Below, one piece after another: positions 1 through 7,686 of a stretch of DNA of 64,000 bases. The DNA comes from JAHEEL01 sp942491345 (GTDB taxonomy: Bacteria; Actinomycetota; Acidimicrobiia; Spongiisociales; UBA5794): NCBI GenBank assembly GCA_942491345.1, contig CALOAN010000020.1, forward strand, positions 124,001 to 188,000, in the 5' to 3' direction. The notes below the pieces were generated by a model. That model saw only the letters and a list, made by a program, of their open reading frames with translations. It was not told the DNA's origin and did no database searches. The stretch's first letter is position 1. Every line of letters begins with the position of its first letter. The translations under genes were made by a program, and so were the position numbers.

Positions 1-2
1 CC

Positions 3-113
3 TACGACCCCCCGGTATCGGTTGGCGTGCGCCTGGTCAGCGTGATCAGCGACAATCTCCAACACGCGGGCCAAGCCCGCTACCTCAGGGGGAGCATCGA
101 ACGACTGCGGTGA
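3..113 (+). CDS. C-terminal end of an unidentified protein (truncated by window edge)
   Basis: An open frame enters from the left edge and stops at TGA 111-113, giving 36 residues that contain 'VGVRLVSVISDN' and end in 'GSIERLR'. The strand followed by 'SDN' is reminiscent of the C-terminal core of nucleoside phosphorylase/nucleosidase proteins, which would suit the nucleoside deoxyribosyltransferase that follows 83 bases later. This is only a resemblance; too little is present to assign a family. Confidence 0.5.
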   Translation, partial: YDPPVSVGVRLVSVISDNLQHAGQARYLRGSIERLR

Positions 114-195
114 GTTCCGGTATCGCGGCCGAGGCGGCTGGCCACGGGGCCGCGTGGCCTTCAGCGGTCCCGGCGGGCCGTGCCACAATGTCGGC

Positions 196-639
196 ATGAA
201 GCTCTATATCGCTGGACCACTCTTCACACCCGGCGAACGGGAGTACCTGGACCGCTTGGCCGAGCGGCTCTCAGCCTCCGGTCACGAGTGCTTCGTTCCG
301 CATCAGGAGCAATCCGACGTGCTCGACGCTCCGACCATCTTTGACCTCGATTCTGAAGGACTGTACGACGCCGAAGTGGTCGTGGCATGGCTCGACGGAC
401 CCATGGTCGATGACGGCACAGCCTGTGAGATCGGGATCTTCACGGAGTTGATCCGGACAAAGCCCGATCGATACCGAGGCATCATCGGTTTGGCGACCGA
501 CTGGAGAACGTGGCGCCGCCGCGATCGAGGCATGAGCGATGGAGGTATCAACTTCTTCGTCGGGGGCGCGATTCTCAAGTACGGGCGGTTGGTCTGGAGC
601 ATCGAAGAGGTGGAGGAGACGCTTGGAGAATGGATGTGA
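196..639 (+). CDS. Nucleoside 2-deoxyribosyltransferase family protein
   Basis: 147 residues, the usual size for this family, which moves or hydrolyses the (deoxy)ribosyl group of nucleosides through a covalent glutamate intermediate. The N-terminal strand 'KLYIAGPLF' (residues 2-10) and the block 'DGPMVDDGTACEIG' (67-80) match the family signature, with Glu78 the probable nucleophile. The frame opens upstream at 154, but the ATG at 196 places the conserved strand directly after the start as in homologues. It overlaps the next gene by 10 bases, so it heads or sits within a translationally coupled operon. The substrate cannot be read from sequence; hydrolase rather than transferase activity is possible. 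Confidence 0.82.
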   Translation: MKLYIAGPLFTPGEREYLDRLAERLSASGHECFVPHQEQSDVLDAPTIFDLDSEGLYDAEVVVAWLDGPMVDDGTACEIGIFTELIRTKPDRYRGIIGLATDWRTWRRRDRGMSDGGINFFVGGAILKYGRLVWSIEEVEETLGEWM

Positions 640-1457
640 CGACGTTCAGGCGGCTCTTCACGAGCTCCAAGCCGATCATCGGCGTGATCCACCTGCCCGC
701 CCTTCCCGGCTACCCGGACTCACCCGGAATCGACGCTGTTCTCGACAAGGCTGTGAGCGACCTGTCGGCGCTCGAGCGAGGCGGAGTCGATGGGGTCTTG
801 GTCGAGAACTTCGCTGATCGGCCGTTCCGCCTCAAGGCGCGTCCCGAGACGGTTGCTGCCATGACTCGGGTCGTGAGAGAACTCGTACTGACGGCGAAGA
901 CTGCGGTCATCGGGGTCGAGGTCCTCTTGAACGATCCGGCGGCGTCGCTTGCCGTGGCCAGAATGGCCGGCGCGGGTTTCATGCGCACGGATTTCTTCGT
1001 CGATCCGATGGAGCGCCCCGAGTTTGAAGGGCCGATCGACATCGACCCGGAAGGACTGATGTCCTATCGACAGTCCATCGGCGCCGACGACGTGCTCGTC
1101 CTCGCCGACATCCAAGTGAAGTTCGCCGCAATGCTCGTCGATCGCTCATTGGCCGAATCGGCCCGCCTTGCCGCTCACCACGGTGCCGACGCGATCGGGG
1201 TGACGGGAAACGAGACAGGGAATCCCCCGTCCGCGAGTGCGGTCGAGCAGGCCAAGAGCGGCGCCGGCGCCTGCCCGGTCCTCGTTGGGAGTGGCCTGGA
1301 CGTCGCGAATGCCTCAATGCTCATGGCGGCTGCCGACGGGGCGATCGTCGGAACGAGCGTCAAGACTGGTGACCACATAGACGCCGCGAAGGTGGGGGAG
1401 CTGGTCGATACCGTCCGCGCCCTCAACAACGGGGTGGTGAGCCGGAACGGATCCTGA
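630..1457 (+). CDS. BtpA-family TIM-barrel protein
   Basis: 275 residues. The opening 'KPIIGVIHLPALPGYP' and the later 'GADAIGVTGNETGNPP' and 'PVLVGSGLDVANASMLMAAADGAIVGTSVK' regions are typical of the BtpA/SgcQ family, a (beta/alpha)8 barrel. The founding member was named for photosystem I biogenesis in cyanobacteria, but most members sit in sugar or nucleoside catabolic clusters in non-phototrophs, and nothing here points to photosynthesis. The ATG at 630 lies inside the end of the preceding gene, implying coupling. By context I infer an enzyme acting on a phosphorylated sugar made by the PfkB kinase downstream. Confidence 0.83.
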   Translation: MDVTTFRRLFTSSKPIIGVIHLPALPGYPDSPGIDAVLDKAVSDLSALERGGVDGVLVENFADRPFRLKARPETVAAMTRVVRELVLTAKTAVIGVEVLLNDPAASLAVARMAGAGFMRTDFFVDPMERPEFEGPIDIDPEGLMSYRQSIGADDVLVLADIQVKFAAMLVDRSLAESARLAAHHGADAIGVTGNETGNPPSASAVEQAKSGAGACPVLVGSGLDVANASMLMAAADGAIVGTSVKTGDHIDAAKVGELVDTVRALNNGVVSRNGS

Positions 1458-1514
1458 TCGGGTCTGCTTGTGGCGAGGTCGCAGCAGCAGGCCGCTGCGC
1501 TACTCTGGGGTGCC

Positions 1515-2447
1515 ATGTTGCAGGTTGTGGCCGGCGGCTTCACTCTGGACGACACCGTACTGCTCGACGACCGCGTGGTTCGCAACGCAGCCGGGGGAAA
1601 CGTCCTCTACGCCGGAGTTGGTACAAGCCTGGCAGGAGTCCAGCCCGCGCTTCTCTCGCCCGTCGGGCGGGACTATCCCCAGCAGAACCTCGACAAGCTC
1701 GCGGCTGCAGGCTTTGTCATGGACGGGTGTCCTCGCCTCCCGGCTCCCGCGCTCCACCTCTGGGCGCTTCAGGAAGGCCCGAACCGACGGCAATTGGTGA
1801 ACTGGCTCGACTCGGGAACCAACGAGCAACTAGATCCGCGGCCGGGGCACATTCCGGATCACTATCTTCAAGCCGAATCGCTCCACGTCGCCGGCATTCC
1901 CGTTGACAGCCAGGAGGCGCTTGTCGATACGTTCGCCGCTGCACGCAGGGTGATCAGCGTGGATGCTCCGCACCTTCCGCTCGATCGAAGCGGCCGAAGG
2001 CAGCTTGAACGGATGCTGGCGTCAGTCTCGGTATTCCTCCCCAGCGAAGACGAGGTCGGCGAGGTCTGGAATCTCGAGGCAGGACTCGATTCGTGTCGCC
2101 GCCTCGCCACGCTCGGTCCCGAGGTAGTCGGCATCAAGATTGGTGATGCCGGATCGCTCGTCTGGAGCCGCGAGATGCAGCAGGGTTGGCGTGTCCCCAC
2201 ATACCAAACGCACTCGATCGACACGACCGGTGCCGGCGACGCCTTCTGCGGAGCGTTCTGCGCGACCTACAGCAGGACCCGCGACGCGAGGGCGGCCGCC
2301 GTGAGCGGAACCGTCGCGGCTTCGTTCGTCATCGAGGGTTTTGGTGGTCTGCATGCGCTCGACACACCGTCCTCTGCCGTTGAACGTCGGTTTGACGATG
2401 TGAACCAGCGAGTCGAGGTGCTCTCAGCGGTGAGGGGAGAGGCATGA
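1515..2447 (+). CDS. PfkB-family carbohydrate/nucleoside kinase
   Basis: 310 residues. The second PfkB signature 'DTTGAGDAFCGAF' is present around residues 236-248, with Asp242 the expected catalytic base, and 'GGFTLDDTVL' near the start matches the N-terminal sugar-binding strand. ATG 1515 is preferred over the in-frame GTG 1470 because it puts that strand at the N terminus. The stop overlaps the next ATG by 4 bases. Substrate unknown; a ribose, deoxyribose, fructosamine-type sugar or nucleoside would fit the neighbours. Confidence 0.85.
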   Translation: MLQVVAGGFTLDDTVLLDDRVVRNAAGGNVLYAGVGTSLAGVQPALLSPVGRDYPQQNLDKLAAAGFVMDGCPRLPAPALHLWALQEGPNRRQLVNWLDSGTNEQLDPRPGHIPDHYLQAESLHVAGIPVDSQEALVDTFAAARRVISVDAPHLPLDRSGRRQLERMLASVSVFLPSEDEVGEVWNLEAGLDSCRRLATLGPEVVGIKIGDAGSLVWSREMQQGWRVPTYQTHSIDTTGAGDAFCGAFCATYSRTRDARAAAVSGTVAASFVIEGFGGLHALDTPSSAVERRFDDVNQRVEVLSAVRGEA

Positions 2448-3589
2448 AACATCAGATTCTCGCAATGATGCTCGAGGACATCCACCAGCAGGGGGAAGTG
2501 GTGGCCGCTGCATCTCCCGGCATCCAAGAGCAGATTGATGCGATTGTCGCGGGGCGTGGCCGTGGCGAAGTTGATCGTTTCTATCTGGTCGGCTGCGGGG
2601 ACTCCCTATACGCAGGGATGGCCGCCCGACTCGCAATCCAGGAGTGGAGCGGGACCTGGGTCGAGCCGGTCGAGTCGCTCGAGTTCCGATACCTTGCCGG
2701 GGGACTGTCGGATAGCAGCGTGGTCGTTGGCATCTCCGTTTCGGGACAGGTCCAACGGACACTCGACAGTCTCGAAGTCGCTCGGGAACGAGGGGCGTTC
2801 ACGGTTGGCATCACCGGAACGCCCAACAGCAGGATCCACACATGCGCCGATCACGTGATCGACATCGGAATCCGAGGGCGTGAACCGGGACCGGTGCCCG
2901 GAACGGTCTCCTACTTGGCGAATCTCACGACCCTCTATTGGCTCGGCCTCGCCTTCGGCCTCAACACGCAACACCTCTCCTCCGACGAGGAAATGGGACA
3001 CCGACAGGCAATCCTCATGGCTCTCGGTCAGATTCGAGAGGTGGCAGAACAGAACGAGGCCAGGATCGGCCAGTACGTGCAAGAGCACTCGGCACCACAA
3101 CCCCTAGTCCTGGTCGGCGGGGGCCCCAACTGGGCGACGGCCCATCTCGGCGTCGCCAAACTCCTCGAAGCGGCACTTGTCCTCGGCGTGGTGCAGGAAC
3201 TCGAGGAATGGGTGCATGAGCAGTACTTCCTCACCGGTCCGAACCTTCACACCATCTTGATCGGGGCCGACGGCGTCACCGCGGATCGGTTGTCGCCGAT
3301 GGCGCACGCAGCCGTTGAACTCGGCGCTCCGCTGGCGGTCATCCTGCCGGAAGGACTTGACCTTGATGTTGAGGCAGCCGCCGTCTGGCGGTACCCGAGC
3401 GGCATACCCGAACTCGTGAGCCCCATCGTGACCTCGGCACCGCTCGAACTGCTGGCCCATTCCCTCGCAGCCAATCTCGACCGCCACCCGTTCGACTACG
3501 ACAACCCGACTCGCAAGCTGATTTCCGAGCGGACGATCTACCGGGACGGAGAGAGCGCTGAAACGGTAAGCCGTCGACGGCGGCCATGA
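2444..3589 (+). CDS. Double SIS-domain sugar isomerase/deglycase (AgaS/FrlB/GlmS-isomerase type)
   Basis: 381 residues with two sugar-isomerase (SIS) domains, about residues 30-170 and 200-345. The first contains 'FYLVGCGDSLYAGMAARLAIQ' and 'VGISVSGQVQRTLDSLEVAR', the phosphosugar-binding Ser/Thr loops of the GlmS isomerase half; the second has 'PLVLVGGGPNWATAHLGVAKLLEAA'. There is no glutaminase domain. ATG 2444 overlaps the kinase stop (ATGA). In related clusters such proteins cleave or isomerise phosphorylated amino sugars; here it is probably the step after the PfkB kinase (inference). Confidence 0.82.
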   Translation: MKHQILAMMLEDIHQQGEVVAAASPGIQEQIDAIVAGRGRGEVDRFYLVGCGDSLYAGMAARLAIQEWSGTWVEPVESLEFRYLAGGLSDSSVVVGISVSGQVQRTLDSLEVARERGAFTVGITGTPNSRIHTCADHVIDIGIRGREPGPVPGTVSYLANLTTLYWLGLAFGLNTQHLSSDEEMGHRQAILMALGQIREVAEQNEARIGQYVQEHSAPQPLVLVGGGPNWATAHLGVAKLLEAALVLGVVQELEEWVHEQYFLTGPNLHTILIGADGVTADRLSPMAHAAVELGAPLAVILPEGLDLDVEAAAVWRYPSGIPELVSPIVTSAPLELLAHSLAANLDRHPFDYDNPTRKLISERTIYRDGESAETVSRRRRP

Positions 3590-3868
3590 ACCTGATTGTG
3601 CTGAGGCGCGAACGGGCTCGGCCGGATCCGGTGGTGCCGTCTAGTTCCACGGCGCTGCAACACTGGCCAGACCGACGGCCCGGGCCGACGAGGGAAGCCC
3701 GGCAACGGAGTTGACGCTATTGGCGGAAACGCCAGGACCACCCGCTTTCTCACCGTTTGGTTCGGCAGCGTCCAGCTTTCACCGACGAGAGGACATCGTG
3801 GTGCCAACTTCAAACGTTGCGTGCAGTGCTGACTCACGCGGTGCGCTCAGAACGCACGCAAGGCCCCG

Positions 3869-5149
3869 ATGCATCGAATGAGCACATCGACCGATCTCGG
3901 ACAACAAGCGCGCCACTTCATCGGCTGGCGGATTGCCGTGCTCGCCACCATCACCGGCGCAATGACCGGTCCCGGCCAGACCATCGGGGTGTCCGTGTTC
4001 GTCGACCCGATGATCAGCGGTCTCGACCTCACACGCTCGCAGGTCTCGGTTGCCTACCTCATCGGCACCCTGGTGGGTGCCGCGTCGCTGCTGCCGGTCG
4101 GTCGGTGGATCGATCGGGTCGGCTCGCGCCGAGCTATGACGTGGATCGGCGTTGCGTTTGGTGTCGGCCTGGTCGCCATGAGCGGGGTCAGAGGGTTCGT
4201 GACACTCGCCGTCGGATTCACCCTTATCCGGTGGCTCGGACAAGGGTCGCTCGGCCTGGTGAGTGTCGTCTCGATCACCCACTGGTTCGAACGCAGGCGT
4301 GGCGCGGTGTTCGGGGTGTCGTTCACAGTCGTGAGTGCCCTGATGGCGTTGACGCCTGTATTCCTGGGCTTCGCGATCGAGGCGTACGACTGGAGGACGG
4401 CGTGGTTGATCGCCGCCGTGGTGGTGTGGCTCGTCGTTGTACCGATTGCACGGTTCGGCATCGTGGATCGACCCGCGGACGTCGGGCAGTACCCCGATGG
4501 GGACGACGCTCCGACTGCCGCGAGCGCCCGTCTACGAACCGCCGAGTCTCGAACGAGGCGAGATGCGCTCGGAGAGATCCGGTTCTGGCTGCTGAATCTG
4601 GCGGTCGCGGTCACCGCAATGCTCGTCACGGCATTGAACTTCCATCAGATCTCCATCCTGGGTGAAGAAGGCTTCACCGCGACCGAAGCGGCGGCGATGT
4701 TCCTCCCCCAGGTGGCCGGAGCGATCGTCGCGGGCCTCGTCGTGGGCGCACTGGCGGATCTCGTGCCGGCGCGGTTTCTGGTGGCGATGTCGATGGGGAT
4801 CCTGGTGTGCAGTCTCCTCCTGATCAACTTCATCCAGCCGGGGTGGCACGTGGTTCTCTATGCCGTCATGCTGGGCGCGTCCGCTGGTGCACAGCGGCCG
4901 TTGGTGGCGACGTTGCTCCCGCGCTGGTACGGAGCCGTCCACATCGGCGCGATCCAGGGTGTATCAACGTTGATCGGCGTGGCCGCGTCGGCGATCGGTC
5001 CAGTGGCCCTCGCGCTGGTCACTGGGTGGCTGGGCGGCTACACGGAAGCGGCCCAACTGTTTGCCGTCTTGCCCTTCGTGATCGGCCTCGCCTCACTGGC
5101 GATCTCCGAACCCGAGTTCGAGTCCCGGTCTGCCACGCCGCAGCAGTGA
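3869..5149 (+). CDS. Major facilitator superfamily transporter
   Basis: 426 residues, about 12 hydrophobic segments, inner membrane. The TM2-3 loop carries a weak MFS motif ('PVGRWIDRVGSRRAM'). The overall pattern resembles the oxalate/formate-antiporter-like or CynX-like MFS group, but the substrate is not determinable. An AAGG five bases before the ATG at 3869 supports that start; ATG 3878 is an alternative. It stands alone, 280 bases after the sugar/nucleoside operon and convergent with the VanW-type gene; the 280-base gap shows no convincing gene. Confidence 0.8.
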   Translation: MHRMSTSTDLGQQARHFIGWRIAVLATITGAMTGPGQTIGVSVFVDPMISGLDLTRSQVSVAYLIGTLVGAASLLPVGRWIDRVGSRRAMTWIGVAFGVGLVAMSGVRGFVTLAVGFTLIRWLGQGSLGLVSVVSITHWFERRRGAVFGVSFTVVSALMALTPVFLGFAIEAYDWRTAWLIAAVVVWLVVVPIARFGIVDRPADVGQYPDGDDAPTAASARLRTAESRTRRDALGEIRFWLLNLAVAVTAMLVTALNFHQISILGEEGFTATEAAAMFLPQVAGAIVAGLVVGALADLVPARFLVAMSMGILVCSLLLINFIQPGWHVVLYAVMLGASAGAQRPLVATLLPRWYGAVHIGAIQGVSTLIGVAASAIGPVALALVTGWLGGYTEAAQLFAVLPFVIGLASLAISEPEFESRSATPQQ

Positions 5150-5292
5150 TCGTGTCGATGGCGGAACGGAGCTCTCAACAACACCAACCGGCGCGTCGAT
5201 CACTTCAGTGAACTGGGGCCGCAAGGGGCGACGGTTCGGGAAAGGCGCACCGGGATGCCACCCGGACTCGAGCCGGTCCGCCGCGGCTCAGG

Positions 5293-7341
5293 CTACGGAA
5301 CCGAGGGTGGTGCCCCCGTCGTGGTGGTGGTTGTTGTTGTGGTTGGGGGCACGGTGGTTGGCGGGACCGTGGTTGGCGGCACGGTGGTTGGCGGCACGGT
5401 GGTTGGCGGCACGGTGGTTGGCGGCACCGTGGTCGGCGGCACCGTGGTCGGCGGAACTGTTGTTGTGGTGTCCGGTGGCAGCGTTGTCGTGGTCTCCTCG
5501 GGCAGTGTGGTTGTGGTGGTGTCGGGCGGCACGGTGGTCGTGGTGTCCGGAGGTGCCGTGCATCGCACAGAGCCTGGCACGGTCGAACACGATGGAACCT
5601 GGATCTTCCTGGCGTTGCCTCGGTAGCGCCACACGAACGGCTCACGGACCACGGTCCCGTCCGGGTAGGTGATCACGCGGGTCACCGTTACGGTCCAACC
5701 CTCCGATCCCCGCGACACGACCCTCTCCTCGCCGGGTTTCAGACTCGGGTTTTCCTCGTAGATCAACCGGGGTTCGGTGAAGTTCCGTCGCTCGGACCGC
5801 TCTGACTCGACCTTCAGCCCACCGTTGTTCCCGAAGAACAACACCGTCACCGACGAAGCGGTGCGTCCGGTTCTGATGATGACCGGAGCGTCCGTGTTGT
5901 TACGGAACACGACGTCGGGGTGCGGATATCCGAGCGTCGCCTCGCGGCCCTCCGGATACTTCGAGAAGTAGATGCTGTGCGGCTGATGCTCGACATCCTC
6001 GTAGCCGCCGAAGAACACGGCGTTGAAGAATGTGGTGCCGAACTGGCTCACACCACCGCCGACGTTGGTCGGGCTGTCGCAGCAGTAGACCTCGCCGTTG
6101 ATGATCGCCCCGTCGCGCACGTAGCCTTTGGCCTCGGTGCGCCGACCGACGGTTTCGTTGATCGAGAACGTCTCACCCGGCCACACGATCGATCCGTCGA
6201 TGGTCTTGGCCATCGTGTGTATGTTGGTCACCCGAGGCTGGCCGCTCGGATATCGCGTCGTGAACGACGACACCAGTTCGAGCGGCCCCCAAGCCTCAAC
6301 CTCTTCGATGGTGACATCCGGTTCAACGTCGGCGACGATGGGCAGGGACCCACGACCTCCGCCGAGGGCCGCCTTGAAGACCGCCGGAGTGAGGGCGTCG
6401 AAGTCAACGCGACTGCCGTTCTTCGGGGGAGTAACCGAGACGCGCCCTGTGGCAACGTTGGTGTCGATTTGAACCTCGACCGGTGGTTCTTCGAGTTCAG
6501 CGGCACGGGGCTCAACGGCGGCTGTGATCATCTCAGGATCGAGCCCGATATCGATGCTTGCCGGTGACTCGACTACGAATTCGATTGTCACTGCGTCGGC
6601 GATTTCCGTCGGAGTGACCACCAGGGTCGCGTCGTATACGGCGTTGCGGAGCGTGACCGGTCGGCTGACCAACTGCTCGACGGTCGCTGCCGCATCGTCG
6701 AGATCATCAGTGGTCAGAGCGGGGGGCAGGTCAAGGAGCGGGATTTCCTCCGGTCCGTGACGCCCGGCGAGAAGCGCGGACTCGACGACCGCGTGGGCAG
6801 CTTCGCGGTCAATGCGGAGGCCGGCTCTCGGGTAGTCGATCTCCACCGTTCGGCCGACAATCCGGATGTCGCCGTCGAATGCCGGAACACGGATCGCTTC
6901 GCGTTCCCATCGCTCGATCACACGATCGATGGCATCACCATCAACGCCGACCTGCACGGGCGTGTCAACGGCCGTGGAAGTGAAGCTACGCACCCAGGTC
7001 AGGAGACCGTCGATCAACCCATCGTCGCCTGCAGTGTCGATCTGGGCAACCGCCGTTTCCACCTCGACGGTGAGTCCCACATCGGCCGGGTCCAGTTCGA
7101 ATGTCGTGCCATTCACCACGAAGAGTGAGGGCTGTGCGTAGATGGCGTCCTGTTCCGCACGAACGACCGCGAGCGCCTCGGCGGGGGTCAAACCGGCAAC
7201 GTCGACGCCGGCGACGGACACGTTGCGCGGCAAGTCTCCGCTGTTCATCCACCGGTCGGTGGCATAAACAGCGACCGGCAGCAGCAGGATCAGCAGAGGA
7301 GCGAGGATGAGGACCGCCGTCCTCCCCATCTTGGTTATCAC
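5293..7341 (-). CDS. VanW-family envelope protein with peptidoglycan-binding repeats and Thr/Pro tail
   Basis: 682 residues. A short cytoplasmic start is followed by one hydrophobic segment (about 9-27), so the protein is membrane-anchored or secreted. Then come two PG_binding_4-like regions (about 45-330), a VanW domain (about 370-520, containing 'FSINETVGRRTEAKGYV' and 'CCDSPTNVGGGVSQFGTTFFNAV'), and a G5-like strand region near 'GWTVTVTRVITYPDGTVV'. The last 70 residues are Thr/Pro repeats. Domain order matches actinobacterial and clostridial VanW-type wall proteins of unknown catalytic role. Divergent from lon. Confidence 0.85.
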   Translation of the reverse strand: MITKMGRTAVLILAPLLILLLPVAVYATDRWMNSGDLPRNVSVAGVDVAGLTPAEALAVVRAEQDAIYAQPSLFVVNGTTFELDPADVGLTVEVETAVAQIDTAGDDGLIDGLLTWVRSFTSTAVDTPVQVGVDGDAIDRVIERWEREAIRVPAFDGDIRIVGRTVEIDYPRAGLRIDREAAHAVVESALLAGRHGPEEIPLLDLPPALTTDDLDDAAATVEQLVSRPVTLRNAVYDATLVVTPTEIADAVTIEFVVESPASIDIGLDPEMITAAVEPRAAELEEPPVEVQIDTNVATGRVSVTPPKNGSRVDFDALTPAVFKAALGGGRGSLPIVADVEPDVTIEEVEAWGPLELVSSFTTRYPSGQPRVTNIHTMAKTIDGSIVWPGETFSINETVGRRTEAKGYVRDGAIINGEVYCCDSPTNVGGGVSQFGTTFFNAVFFGGYEDVEHQPHSIYFSKYPEGREATLGYPHPDVVFRNNTDAPVIIRTGRTASSVTVLFFGNNGGLKVESERSERRNFTEPRLIYEENPSLKPGEERVVSRGSEGWTVTVTRVITYPDGTVVREPFVWRYRGNARKIQVPSCSTVPGSVRCTAPPDTTTTVPPDTTTTTLPEETTTTLPPDTTTTVPPTTVPPTTVPPTTVPPTTVPPTTVPPTTVPPTTVPPTTTTTTTTTGAPPSVP
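5344..5463 (-). repeat. 15-bp tandem repeat encoding eight TTVPP units
   Basis: Near-identical 15-base units, visible on the + strand as GGTTGGCGGCACGGT with a few third-position changes, encode eight VPP-terminated pentapeptides at the end of the VanW-type protein. The length is a multiple of three, so copy-number change would alter only linker length. Confidence 0.85.
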
Positions 7342-7686
7342 GGAACTCCCGTCACACGTTGTAGTGCGTCTCCAACCCCACGCAGGGGACGAAGACTATC
7401 TCGGGTTTCGGGAACCGAGCCTTGAGTGGATGTATCAGGACGTGGCGGCGCGGATCCGCAGGGTGTTCTCATTGCGGGCGAAGTCGCGAAGATGGGTGCG
7501 GCTGACCGGTGTAGGGCAACTGCCTCGGGGCGCAACGTCGAACGCATGGTGGCTTCATCCTCTCGGATGAGCTGCAACGTACGCGAAAACCTGAGTCTTT
7601 CGTTATCAAATACGGCGACTACCCGGAATACGGCGCGTCCTAGGGCGGTTGAATCAGCACTAATCAAATGAAGGAGCGAGGCTCGC
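7342..7686. other. Divergent intergenic region between VanW-type gene and lon
   Basis: No coding frame with supporting features was found. The region must hold promoters for both flanking genes. Lon has GAGG five bases before its ATG. No HrcA CIRCE element or complete HspR inverted repeat was seen; a single CTTGAGT at about 7422 lacks its partner half. Confidence 0.5.

Noticed and set aside
630..1457. Photosystem biogenesis function for the BtpA-family gene
   Set aside because: No photosynthesis genes nearby. The family is widespread in sugar and nucleoside clusters, which is the context here.
5344..5463. CRISPR array
   Set aside because: The repeats are contiguous 15-mers without spacers and encode a Thr/Pro protein tail.
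7415..7450. HspR/HAIR operator upstream of lon
   Set aside because: One CTTGAGT half is present at about 7422, but the inverted ACTCAAG partner at the required spacing is absent.
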